A stretch of DNA of 56,444 nt from Thermoanaerobaculia bacterium (GTDB taxonomy: Bacteria; Acidobacteriota; Thermoanaerobaculia; Multivoradales; JAHZIX01): assembly GCA_027069135.1 (NCBI GenBank), contig JALXFE010000297.1, positions 1 through 56,444 of the forward strand, read 5' to 3'. The translations under genes were made by a program, and so were the position numbers. Below, piece after piece: positions 45,223 to 55,974 of the stretch (positions within the stretch are counted from its first letter, which is position 1; the number at the start of each line of letters is the position of its first letter). Below the pieces are notes generated by a model. It worked only from the letters and a program-made list of their open reading frames with translations, had not been told where the DNA came from and ran no database searches.

Positions 45223-46001
45223 ACCGTCGCCCCTTCCAGGCGGTGGAGAGTCCGCTGCGTCTCCTCTGCGATCGCCTGCAGGACCTGGGAACGGGAAGGG
45301 CCGTTGAGGAAAAAATGGTCGCCAGGGAATCGCTTCAATCGGAAGGTCCCTTGCGTATACCGGCGCCAACCCTCTAGAACGTCCAGCGGGGTCTTGGAAT
45401 CGTCGATTCCACCAAGAATCGTCATCGGGCAGGTCAAAGGCTCGGAAGATGGATGCTCGTAGGTCTCACACACGGCGAAGTCGGCTCGGAGGACGGGTTC
45501 TAAGAGCTCCATCAGCTCCGGATGGGCCAGGACCTCCTCCGGAGTCCCGTTGAGCTTTCGTAACTCGGAGCGAAACTCCTCCCCCGGGAGATCGTGGATC
45601 GGACGGTCCGTTTCCGGAGAATGAGGGGAACGGCGACCGGAGAGGATCAGGGCTTCGGGTCCGCCGAGGCCCCGATCCCGAAGTCGGAGGCTGAGCTCGA
45701 AGGCGAGGATCGCCCCCATGCTGTGGCCGAAAAAGGCGTAAGGGCGATCCAAGGCCGGCTGAAGATTCTCGGCCAGGGCGTCGAGGAGGGGCTCCGCAGA
45801 GACGAAAAGAGCCTCCCGCAACCGGCTCTCGCGCCCGGGTAGCTGCACCGCACAAACCTCGACGGAGGCGGGCAATGCCTCCTGCCAGGTTCTGAAAACG
45901 GAAGCGGCGCCCCCGGCGTAATGAAAACAGAAAAGGCGCAGCTTGGCCGCTGGACGAGCTTTCCGGTATGCCAGCCAACGATTGTTCTTGAGAGGATCCA
46001 T
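45219..46001 (-). CDS. type II thioesterase (RifR/GrsT-like)
   Basis: A ~260-residue alpha/beta-fold thioesterase that removes wrong or stalled acyl groups from carrier-protein domains of NRPS and PKS enzymes. It has LFCFHYAGGAASVF, VQLPGRESR, the nucleophile elbow GHSMGA, and GDHFFL with the catalytic His. I use the ATG at 46001 (MDPLKNNRWLAYRK), which matches typical type II thioesterase starts and has GGAGG upstream; a longer frame reaches 46109. Together with the PPTase it marks a carrier-protein biosynthetic locus, yet no NRPS/PKS lies in the window. Confidence 0.87.
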   Translation of the reverse strand: MDPLKNNRWLAYRKARPAAKLRLFCFHYAGGAASVFRTWQEALPASVEVCAVQLPGRESRLREALFVSAEPLLDALAENLQPALDRPYAFFGHSMGAILAFELSLRLRDRGLGGPEALILSGRRSPHSPETDRPIHDLPGEEFRSELRKLNGTPEEVLAHPELMELLEPVLRADFAVCETYEHPSSEPLTCPMTILGGIDDSKTPLDVLEGWRRYTQGTFRLKRFPGDHFFLNGPSRSQVLQAIAEETQRTLHRLEGATV

Positions 46002-46161
46002 CACGGGTTTCAGGCCTCCGGGTTTCGCCCTTGGAGCTCGCTGCCCAAGGAGCTGTTGAGTCCAGATCTGGCGGCGAAACGGCAGCTCCGGCGCGCTGGG
46101 GTCGGTCATAAGAGTGTGAGGATGCTGTTCCGGCGGGACATTTCAAATCCCCCTCCCGCCC

Positions 46162-46641
46162 TCAGGCATCCTCGATCCTCGGCGGGAACGGTCCCTGTTG
46201 GCGCCGCAGGTATCGCAACCAACGGTAATACCCGCAGAGCATCTCGCTGAAGGCCGCAGCTTCCTCTCGAGCCAAGGGAGGAGAGCCCAGAATCGCTTCG
46301 AGGTCGAATCCCCAGCCGGCCCTCTCCCTACCTGCGAAGCCCTCTTGACCTACAAAAGAAGGGTAGCGTAGGCTCTCCGGGGCTCCGAGAGTCGGGTCTC
46401 GGCCCGTCGCCAAGCCCTCGCCCCCTTGCCCCTCGAAGGCCTCCAGGAGATCCCGTAGGCCGCACTCCATAGCTAAGAGAATCTTTTCGAGAGTCGCCAA
46501 AGTCGGCGACTTTCGCCCGTTCTCGTAGCCACTGAGCATAGAGGACGTGATCCCGGCGCGGGCCGCCACCTGGAGTTGCTTGAGTTGACGTCGAGAGCGG
46601 AGAGCTCGAAGGGCAGGACCGAGTTGCTCGGAACGGAACAT
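46162..46641 (-). CDS. XRE-family transcriptional regulator
   Basis: A 159-residue protein. The helix-turn-helix occupies about residues 8-65: LRALRSRRQLKQLQVAARAG, SMLSGYENGRKSPTLATLEKIL. The remaining ~90 residues, ending DLEAILGSPP and YYRWLRYLRRQQ, form an unknown, probably helical effector part. It reads in the same direction as the thioesterase and PPTase, with 160 bp between it and the thioesterase start, and could regulate them. The ligand is unknown. Confidence 0.85.
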   Translation of the reverse strand: MFRSEQLGPALRALRSRRQLKQLQVAARAGITSSMLSGYENGRKSPTLATLEKILLAMECGLRDLLEAFEGQGGEGLATGRDPTLGAPESLRYPSFVGQEGFAGRERAGWGFDLEAILGSPPLAREEAAAFSEMLCGYYRWLRYLRRQQGPFPPRIEDA

Positions 46642-46718
46642 GAGTAGAAACCTCCCATGTCTCGCCCCGGAGTCAGTCTAGAGGATACGGCACCGCCTTT
46701 CAAGGGATGAGATTTTCC

Positions 46719-47228
46719 TCAGGAGCTCCGCTTCGAAAGATGACGGCGATGGTGATCAAGATGCAGCTTCAGGAACCGGAGAGTCTCCTCGATATGCATC
46801 GCCCCCGCGGCGGGGTGGCGGACGACGGGCTGGAGCAGGATTTCCGGCTGGATCATCTCGAGGTAGACCGCGAGATCCTCACGGACGGTGTCCCAAGAGC
46901 TGAGGACTTCCTCGAGATCCGGGGTCTCTTGGGGAAAGACCTCAGGAATCGGAACCTTCGTTTTCATCCTCAGGACGAAGAAGCACCACATGAGTGCCTT
47001 CGCGACCTTCCCCTTGAAGGTCCGACGCCCGGGATCCCGGCCGCTGCGAATCGAGCGGAGCACGGATTTCTCGACGAGCATCACATGCTCGAGATTCTGC
47101 AGCGGCGACCATGCCCCCTCCCGCAGGGGCCTCAGCTGAGCCTCGGGAGACAGGGTTGTCACTGCGGATACGAGGGCGGTGCGCCCGTCCTGCAGGTCAC
47201 GAAACGAAGCCTTGAGCCGGGGCAGCAT
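46719..47228 (-). CDS. DinB-like four-helix metal-binding protein
   Basis: A 169-residue DinB/YfiT superfamily protein. Conserved features are the WSPLQNLEHVMLVEKSVL segment (first His) and LHLDHHRRHL near the end (the HxxxH pair); the usual metal is Ni or Zn. Members are often thiol-transferases or stress-induced proteins of unknown activity. It follows nrdB by 22 bp on the same strand and probably shares the nrdA-nrdB transcript. Confidence 0.82.
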   Translation of the reverse strand: MLPRLKASFRDLQDGRTALVSAVTTLSPEAQLRPLREGAWSPLQNLEHVMLVEKSVLRSIRSGRDPGRRTFKGKVAKALMWCFFVLRMKTKVPIPEVFPQETPDLEEVLSSWDTVREDLAVYLEMIQPEILLQPVVRHPAAGAMHIEETLRFLKLHLDHHRRHLSKRSS

Positions 47229-47250
47229 CAGCGTGGGGTCGACGGCCCGG

Positions 47251-48246
47251 TCAGTCCCAGGTCAAGGAAGCACCGGTGCGGTACTCGGTGACCCGGGTCT
47301 CGAAGAAGTTTTTTTCTTTCGACAAGTCGGTCGCCTGAGACATCCACGGAAAGGGGTTCTTTCGACCGAAGACCCGGGGCAGACCGATGCGTTCCAAGCG
47401 CCGGTCGGCGATGTGTTCGACATATTCGCTGAACTGCTCGGCATTGATCCCCAGAAGGCCGTTGGGACAGGCGTCATGAGCGTAACGCTGCTCCAAAACC
47501 ACCGACTTCTTGATGAGCTCCACTAACTCGTCCTGGAAGTCTTGGGTCCAGACCTCGGGGTTCTCGACCTTGATGGTGTTGATCAGGTCGCAGCCAAACG
47601 CCAAATGAAGGCTCTCATCCCGCATGATGTACTCGAATTGCTCTCCGATTCCCACCATCTTGTTCTGGCGCTTCATGGCCAGCATCATGGCGAAACCGGC
47701 ATAGAAGAAGATTCCCTCCATGATCACGTAGAAGCCCACCAGGTCCCGCAGGAAGAGCTGGATATTCTTGGTCCCCTCGGTATGAAAGCTGGGATCGAAG
47801 ACGGTCTGAGTGATCCCGACGACGAACTCGTCCTTGTCGCGGATGGACGGGATGGTCTGGTACATGTTGTAGATCTCGTCCGGATCCAGCCCCAGGGTGT
47901 CGCAGCAGTAGATGAACGTGTCGGTGTGGACCGCCTCCTCGAAGGCCTGGCGCAGCAGATACTGCCTCGACTCCGGATTCGTCACGTGGTGGTAGACCGC
48001 CAGGACCAGGTTGTTGGCGGTCAGTGATTCCGCCGTAGAGAAGAATCCCATATTCCAAAGGATCAGACGCCGCTCATCCTGGGTCAGCACCGAGGACGAC
48101 TTCCATTGCTCGACGTCCTTTTGCATGGAGATCTCTTCCGGAGCCCAATTGTTCGCCAGGCCGTCCTTATAGTGCTGACGAGCCCAGAGATATTGCATCG
48201 GGAGAATCTTGTTGGGATCGGTCTTCGAGCTATTGATAATCGGCAT
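47251..48246 (-). CDS. nrdB: ribonucleotide reductase beta subunit, class Ic-like (Phe at the radical position)
   Basis: A 331-residue class I RNR small subunit. By spacing to E. coli R2, the dimetal ligands are E73, E104, H107, E177, E211 and H214. The first ligand is Glu where E. coli has Asp84, and F111 occupies the place of radical Tyr122 (EAVHTDTF). Both changes match Chlamydia class Ic R2, which uses a Mn(IV)/Fe(III) cofactor and no tyrosyl radical. The C-terminal tail keeps Tyr (EYRTGASLTWD) for radical transfer. It works with NrdA at 48302 (55-bp gap) to make deoxynucleotides. It is about the length of class Ic R2s. Metal identity is inferred. Confidence 0.95.
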   Translation of the reverse strand: MPIINSSKTDPNKILPMQYLWARQHYKDGLANNWAPEEISMQKDVEQWKSSSVLTQDERRLILWNMGFFSTAESLTANNLVLAVYHHVTNPESRQYLLRQAFEEAVHTDTFIYCCDTLGLDPDEIYNMYQTIPSIRDKDEFVVGITQTVFDPSFHTEGTKNIQLFLRDLVGFYVIMEGIFFYAGFAMMLAMKRQNKMVGIGEQFEYIMRDESLHLAFGCDLINTIKVENPEVWTQDFQDELVELIKKSVVLEQRYAHDACPNGLLGINAEQFSEYVEHIADRRLERIGLPRVFGRKNPFPWMSQATDLSKEKNFFETRVTEYRTGASLTWD

Positions 48247-48301
48247 TCTTTGATCCTCAGAACAAAGCGGTGTGTCTCGTAGGTCTCGGGTTCAAGGCTT
48301 C

Positions 48302-51190
<2,889 letters not shown>

Positions 51191-51541
51191 GGGGGTTTAG
51201 ATGCTCCTCTTAAAAAAGTGCCCGCACAGGGCTAGCTGCTGTGGAAACCAAGAGAGAAATTCATTGGGTCTGCGCCCGATGCTCCGGACGCAGGGAACCC
51301 CCCGCAGGGCAAGCCGGCATGCCACGACGGCGGAGACTGCAATCCCCCCAAAAAACTCCGGGGATCCCCTCTTCGAGAATCGATTTTTCTTGCGACGGCC
51401 GGTGTTTAGCAGATCTCCTGGGGACCGACCACGCTTATAGCGACATATCGAACAACCTACAAGATGTGGGTGATCGTGTCAACCAAGACCCCAATATAGT
51501 GGGGTCCTGACAAAAGGGCAAGAGATCAAGAAAAACGATGT
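51191..51541 (-). other. long nrdA leader and promoter region
   Basis: This 351-bp gap lies upstream of nrdA. Its distal end holds the candidate promoter and NrdR-box-like palindrome. The remaining ~300 nt would be an untranslated leader with several possible hairpins, for example CTGCG near 51290 pairing with CGCAG near 51272. No cobalamin riboswitch or other recognisable aptamer was identified. Confidence 0.45.
51489..51521 (-). promoter_or_regulatory. putative nrdA promoter with NrdR-box-like palindrome
   Basis: Reading the minus strand, TTGCCC (51521-51516) and TATATT (51498-51493) are separated by exactly 17 bp. The -10 lies inside CCCCACTATATTGGGG (51504-51489), which resembles NrdR boxes (consensus around ACACTATAT). 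A weaker second match, CCCACATCTTGTAGGT (51470-51455), is centred 34 bp away, near the usual three-turn spacing. This fits dATP/ATP-sensing repression of nrdA-nrdB by NrdR. No nrdR gene is in the window. Confidence 0.5.
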
Positions 51542-52291
51542 TCAGGGTATCGAACGGTCGCTGAGGAGGGTCTCCGGGAGTGCAGATTTCAGCGCTTCGG
51601 CGGCTCTCTCGACGGCCTCCTCATCCCGACCGTCAAAGGTGATTCGCACAGAGATCTCGCTCCCCTTCCAGAGCGGGTAGCTGCCGATCGTGACCCCGGG
51701 ATGGGCCTGCACCAGCCGGTCCAGCAGATCCGCCACCTCCCCCTCGTCACAGAGCAGGAGGAGCGTCCGATTGACGAAGGCCGGGCCTCCCTGAAGGACC
51801 TCCCGAAGGATGGGGAGCTTGCGGCGAAACACCTCGGGCAGCCCCGGCAAAATATAGACGTTGTCGACCCGCACCGCCGGCCAGCCCCCTTCACCGGAGC
51901 GCAGGAGCTCCGCCCCGGCGGGTAAATCTGCCATGCGCAGATGCCGATCCCTCAAACGGCTGCCGAAAAAAGCCTTGAGAAGCACTTCGATCTCCTCGAA
52001 CCGGGCGACCGGGCGACCGAGAGCAAAGGCGACCGCTTCGACGGTCACGTCGTCGTGGGTGGGGCCGACACCGCCGCTGGTGAAGACCGCGTCGTAACGG
52101 CACCGCAGAGCGTTGAGCTCGTCGGCGATGACCTCCACTTCGTCCGGGCAGACCACGATCTTCCGCATGGAGATTCCAAGAGCGAAGAGCTCCTTGGCCA
52201 GAAGCTCCACATTCTGCTCTTGGATCTTCCCCGAGAGGATCTCATTTCCGATGATGAGCGCGGCGGCGGTACGAACCATGATAGGCATCAT
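51542..52291 (-). CDS. CinA N-terminal/MoCF-type protein (competence-damage-inducible A family)
   Basis: A 249-residue protein of the MoCF-biosynth/CinA N-terminal family. Recognisable segments are LIIGNEILSGKI, VFTSGGVGPTHDDVT and the loop VYILPGLPEVF. In CinA this domain binds nucleotides and carries ADP-ribose pyrophosphatase activity; the C-terminal nicotinamide-nucleotide amidase domain is absent. Length matches stand-alone COG1058 proteins. Start at 52291 or 52279 (MVRTAAAL); neither has a ribosome-binding site, and a palindromic element begins 5 bp upstream, which may have removed it. Confidence 0.87.
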   Translation of the reverse strand: MMPIMVRTAAALIIGNEILSGKIQEQNVELLAKELFALGISMRKIVVCPDEVEVIADELNALRCRYDAVFTSGGVGPTHDDVTVEAVAFALGRPVARFEEIEVLLKAFFGSRLRDRHLRMADLPAGAELLRSGEGGWPAVRVDNVYILPGLPEVFRRKLPILREVLQGGPAFVNRTLLLLCDEGEVADLLDRLVQAHPGVTIGSYPLWKGSEISVRITFDGRDEEAVERAAEALKSALPETLLSDRSIP

Positions 52292-52295
52292 ACGC

Positions 52296-52460
52296 TAGCA
52301 GCCCGTGGCAGAAGTCAGGCGCTAGCGAGAGCGAGGAGTATTCGAGCCGAATCAAGGCGGAAAACCGCAGATGATTCTTAGAATCATCGAGGTTTGACAA
52401 CGAAGATTCGGCCGGATAGAACCGCTCGGAGCGCGGCTCGACTTCTGCCACGGGCTGCTA
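52296..52460. repeat. 165-bp palindromic element with perfect 21-bp terminal inverted repeats
   Basis: The arms 52296-52316 and 52440-52460 are exact reverse complements (outer end TAGCAGCCCGTGGC). Internal symmetry continues: GCCGAATC (near 52346) with GATTCGGC (near 52405), and a perfect 8-bp hairpin GATGATTC/GAATCATC with TTA loop in the centre (about 52370-52388). It therefore can fold as one long cruciform. It is non-coding and sits between cinA and the gene at 52566. It looks like a MITE or a large REP/BIME unit; no target duplication is visible. Confidence 0.85.
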
Positions 52461-52565
52461 AGGGCGATGGCTTCAAGCGAGGTTGAACGGACCGAATTCT
52501 CGCCGTGAGAAGTGGCCATGCGCCTATCTCGGGGCCAGAGACTCTCCCCGAAGCTCCTGGCCGGT

Positions 52566-54518
52566 TCATCCCCCGCAGGTGGCGAGAGCCTGGGTGTCGG
52601 TGATGGCGTCGGCGGGGCGTCCTGGGGGATTCGAATAGCTGGCGACGGCGCCGGTCAAGGTGTCGGTGACGTTCAAGACGAATTGGACGTTGGTGGTGCC
52701 GGCCGCGAAAACCCAGAAATGGCCGTTCACCCCGCAGCCGTCAAGCACCTTGACCAGAAGCTCCCAATTGCTGGACCGGAAGAACCAGAACAAGCCGGAA
52801 TCCGCCGTTCCGGCCGGCACCACCTGGCCCGAGCCGACATCGCCGCCGGCAGTCTGCCACTCCACCTCGACGCGAAAACGGCCACCATTCAAACATAGGG
52901 TGTCGCCGTCGGCCTCGCAGGGCTGGGTGGACGAAGGCCCTGGAATTGCGTAGAGGTGAGGGGTGATGTCGACACCGTCGCAGGACCCGGACTCGGGAGG
53001 CAGGAAAGCCCCCACGCAACGCCGGGTATCCGCAAAATAGAGGTTTCCCGCGGGCCCCAGGACGGGGTGACTCCATTCCAACAAGCCGCCGACCTCCTGC
53101 TGCCAGAGGAGGCTGCCGTCCTCTTGCACCGCGAAGACCCGCCCGCCGTCCGTTTCACCGGAAACGCCGGTGTAGATCACACCATCGGCCCCCAGGGCGA
53201 TCCCGGTCATCGAACCCGGGGTGCCGTGGCTCTCCGGATCGAAGGGCTCGTCCCATTGGGTCGCTCCCGTTTGCGGATCGAGGGCGTAGAGCTTGCCGCC
53301 CGGGGTGTAGCGCAGGCCCAACGAGAAGTACACATTGCCGGAGGCTGCATACACTCGCCTCGTGACGCCCCCGACTTCCCGCAACGCCAAGCCGATCACC
53401 ACCGTAGCCCGGCCACGGTCCAAGTAGACCATCTCCTCCCAGGCTGGCTGCGCATGGTCGCTGGCATCGGTGAGGGCAAAGAGCACCGCCGAGAATCCGA
53501 AGATCTCCCGCTGAGCTCCGGCGCCATAGACCGTGCCGTCGGACCCCACCGCCAAAGTGGTGGTCCATACCGTGGGCCGCCAGGGTTCTCCTTCGTTGAT
53601 CGGGAAATGCCTCCATTTCAGACGTTCGTCACCGGTGCCCCCTCGGGCCGCCAGATCGAAAGCGAGAATCGCACCTGGAACCTCGATATCCCATTCGTCG
53701 GCAGTGGGTCCCCAGGCGCCGCCCACATAAAGAGTCTGGCCATCCGGAGACAGAGCCGGAGCGGCGAGAAAGATATTGTTCCAGCTGCCCTCGGTGCTCG
53801 GATAGCGCCACAAGAGCTCGCCCTCCGCATCGACGGCGTAGACCGCGTTGGTCTCGTACTCCCCGGCTCCCAGAGTCGCGAAATAGAGGTTTCCCTCCGG
53901 GCCCACGAGGATTCCCGCCACGATCTCTCCTCCGCCCTCCGGATCGTCCGGGTCCTCGGGGTTGAAGGTGCGAAAGGACCAGAGCTCGGAACCATCCACG
54001 GGATCGAGAGCATAGAGCTTGCCGTCACCACGCCCGACGTAGAGCACACTCTCGTCCGCGCTAAAGGCCGGAGTCCCTTCGACGGTGCCGTTATAACCGT
54101 TGAGGGTACCTCCCTGGGGACAGAAGAGGGGGGTCTCCGGCCGCGTCGCGTAGTGGTAGCAATAGGGCACCAGGTCCCCGGAAAAAGGCTCCTCCCAAGC
54201 TGGCTTCAAATCTGAACTGAGCGCGAAAAGCTTGCCGTCGAACTTATTCCACCCGCTTCGATCCGCGGCCCCCTCGTCCCGGGTAATCCCCCAAGTCCCC
54301 ACGTAGACCGTGCCGTCCCTCGAGACGGCCGGGGGCATGTTGACGGCCTGCTCCTGGGGCAGAGCGACACTCCGCAAACCGACCGGCGACGAAGGACCGA
54401 CCACCCCCGCCTGACCGGTCCGCCGAACATCCGCACCCTTCGTCGTCCAGCCCTGGGCAAGGCCGGGAATCGTCGCGAAAAGCAGGAGTGGGGCCGGGAG
54501 CCAACGCCAGGAGATCAT
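52566..54518 (-). CDS. secreted PQQ-like beta-propeller protein
   Basis: A 650-residue exported protein. Signal peptide at about 1-22 (MISWRWLPAPLLLFATIPGLAQG, a 23-residue span quoted only in part as LLLFATIPGLAQG). Repeated blade motifs follow: GTVYVGTWG, SVLYVGRGDGKLYALDPVDGSELW, NAVYAVDAEGELLWRYP, GKLYALDPQTGATQWDEPFD and GRVFAVQEDGSLLW. These are BamB/PQQ-like quinoprotein repeats; no cofactor residues can be confirmed. The C-terminal ~100 residues contain FRVEVEW and FWFFRSSNWELLVKVLDGC, a beta-sandwich adhesin-like module often seen after secreted propellers. Function unknown. Confidence 0.85.
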   Translation of the reverse strand: MISWRWLPAPLLLFATIPGLAQGWTTKGADVRRTGQAGVVGPSSPVGLRSVALPQEQAVNMPPAVSRDGTVYVGTWGITRDEGAADRSGWNKFDGKLFALSSDLKPAWEEPFSGDLVPYCYHYATRPETPLFCPQGGTLNGYNGTVEGTPAFSADESVLYVGRGDGKLYALDPVDGSELWSFRTFNPEDPDDPEGGGEIVAGILVGPEGNLYFATLGAGEYETNAVYAVDAEGELLWRYPSTEGSWNNIFLAAPALSPDGQTLYVGGAWGPTADEWDIEVPGAILAFDLAARGGTGDERLKWRHFPINEGEPWRPTVWTTTLAVGSDGTVYGAGAQREIFGFSAVLFALTDASDHAQPAWEEMVYLDRGRATVVIGLALREVGGVTRRVYAASGNVYFSLGLRYTPGGKLYALDPQTGATQWDEPFDPESHGTPGSMTGIALGADGVIYTGVSGETDGGRVFAVQEDGSLLWQQEVGGLLEWSHPVLGPAGNLYFADTRRCVGAFLPPESGSCDGVDITPHLYAIPGPSSTQPCEADGDTLCLNGGRFRVEVEWQTAGGDVGSGQVVPAGTADSGLFWFFRSSNWELLVKVLDGCGVNGHFWVFAAGTTNVQFVLNVTDTLTGAVASYSNPPGRPADAITDTQALATCGG

Positions 54519-54551
54519 GATCTGTCGATTCTCTCACAGCGGCCGGATACC

Positions 54552-54604
54552 CCCAATAATCGGCTGCCCCTTCCAGAAACTCCCAATATTCGGCTGCCCC
54601 TTCC
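54552..54604 (+). repeat. two 23-bp direct repeats upstream of the RAYT-like transposase
   Basis: Units at 54552-54574 and 54582-54604 share CCCAATA and TCGGCTGCCCCTTCC with a single difference (AAT versus ATT), at a 30-bp period. A degenerate third part follows (CCCCGAATTCCG near 54613). A related TAATTGGCTGCC is seen after the transposase near 55848. The repeats may mark the boundaries of a RAYT-associated element. Confidence 0.65.
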
Positions 54605-54689
54605 TCAAATACCCCGAATTCCGCCGTTTTCCCCAAATTCTCGCCCCGGATCTGCAAGATCCTGCTCCTACCTTCCGTCCTTAAGGAGT

Positions 54690-55640
54690 ATGAAGCACTT
54701 ACCTAGGTATCTTCCGCCCGGCACCTTCCTTGCCGAAATCACCCAACGCTGCCTCCTGGGTTTTCATCTGCTGAGACCCTCCAAGAGGCTCAATCTCCTC
54801 ATCGCGGGCGTCGTAGCTCGGGCCCTGGAGAAGTACCCCGTCGAGGTCATCGGCCTAGCCGTGCCCTCCAACCACTATCACCTGATTGCCACCGGTACGA
54901 GCCAGGAGGATCTCTCCAAATTCATGAACTTCGTCGCCGGTAACGTCGCCCGGGAAGCGGGAAAGTTCCACGGTTGGGAGGGCAAGCTCTGGGAAGGACG
55001 CTACGATTGCACGCCCATTACCGATGAGGAGGAAATCCAGGTCGCACGGCTCAAATATCTGCTCAGCCAAGGCTGCAAAGAGGGGCTCGTCTCGAGTCCA
55101 ACTCTGTGGCCCGGGGTTCACTGCGCCAAGGCCCTGATGAACGGCACCGGGATTCCCGGTGTCTGGGTCAACCGCACTGCCCTTTATAAGGCGCGGCTCA
55201 AGAAGAAGGGGCGGGAGAAAATCCGTCCCATCGATTTTGAAGAAGATCTCCTCCTCGAATTCTCGCCCCTACCGTGCTGGGCCCATCTGGCGCCGGAGGA
55301 CTACCAACAGAGAATTCGGGATCTGGTTCGGGAGATCGAAGAAGAAACCGCCGCTCGACACCGGGAGGCGGGGACTAGCCCCCTGGGCCGCCGTGCGGTG
55401 CTCAAGAGGGATCCCCACTACCGACCCAAAGCCCTCAAGACCTCTCCGGCGCCCCGGGTCCATGCCGCCACCCGGGAGGCCCGCAAGAGGTTCATGGATG
55501 CCCTGCGCATCTTCCTCAGAGCCTACCGGGCGGCTTCGGCGCGGCTTCGAGGCGGTGAGCCTTTAGCAGAGTTCCCCGGGGGATGTTTTCCACCCCACGG
55601 GCCCTTCGTTCCCTTCGGCGACAGCCTGCACCCGGTGTAA
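54690..55640 (+). CDS. REP-associated tyrosine transposase (RAYT), Y1_Tnp family
   Basis: A 316-residue single-strand HUH transposase. The HUH motif is NHYHLI (H62, H64) and the probable catalytic tyrosine is Y123 in LKYLLSQGCKEGLV, the place of the usual YI-x-x-NPVRA motif. The N-terminal FLAEITQRC and the LWEGRYD segment fit the family. RAYTs are domesticated IS200/IS605 relatives that move or maintain REP sequences. Palindromes (55673-55693) and direct repeats (54552-54604) flank it. The C-terminal ~120 residues, rich in Arg, are unusual for the family. Confidence 0.87.
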   Translation: MKHLPRYLPPGTFLAEITQRCLLGFHLLRPSKRLNLLIAGVVARALEKYPVEVIGLAVPSNHYHLIATGTSQEDLSKFMNFVAGNVAREAGKFHGWEGKLWEGRYDCTPITDEEEIQVARLKYLLSQGCKEGLVSSPTLWPGVHCAKALMNGTGIPGVWVNRTALYKARLKKKGREKIRPIDFEEDLLLEFSPLPCWAHLAPEDYQQRIRDLVREIEEETAARHREAGTSPLGRRAVLKRDPHYRPKALKTSPAPRVHAATREARKRFMDALRIFLRAYRAASARLRGGEPLAEFPGGCFPPHGPFVPFGDSLHPV

Positions 55641-55974
55641 CCGGACGCGATGGCCAAGGGCCCTAAGATTTCGGCCACCGGATAGCGGTGGCCTTGGGGA
55701 AAGGTGTGCCCGAAGAGTTTTTTCACCCCCCAACTCAGCCTTCCGGAAGGCGTTTGGCAGCGAATCTTGATCTGCTGGCGCATCCAAATAGGTGATTCGG
55801 GGAGCCTCGGCCGCCTCCATGTCGCAGGGATGCTCCATCCTTCACTAATTGGCTGCCGTGTCCGTTAACCGAGTGCGGACGGAGGCCGTCGTCTAGGTTT
55901 TCTCCGACTTCTTGGGGGTTCGAGCCACTACCGGGTCGGCAAGACCTTTCAACCCCTGCTACAATCCAGCGTTC
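55641..55974. other. intergenic region before hslV with a REP-like hairpin
   Basis: A 334-bp gap. It holds a perfect 8-bp hairpin: GGCCACCG (55673-55680), loop GATAG, CGGTGGCC (55686-55693), probably a REP recognised by the nearby transposase or a terminator without a T run. A TTCGAGCC stretch near 55919 resembles a tRNA T-arm but the full fold is absent. No credible gene or clear hslV promoter was seen. Confidence 0.5.

Noticed and set aside
51191-51488. cobalamin riboswitch in the nrdA leader
   Set aside because: I looked for the B12-box (GCCACTG-type) core and its conserved partner segments on the minus strand and did not find them; the enzyme is also a B12-independent class I RNR.
52956-54215. 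419-codon plus-strand frame opposite the PQQ-like gene
   Set aside because: The minus-strand gene has a signal peptide and repeated propeller blades; the antisense product is His/Arg/Pro-rich shadow sequence.
55900-55960. possible tRNA or attachment-site remnant near GGGGGTTCGAGCC
   Set aside because: Only a T-loop-like TTCGAGC is present; the flanking bases do not pair as a T-stem and no acceptor, D or anticodon arm could be drawn.
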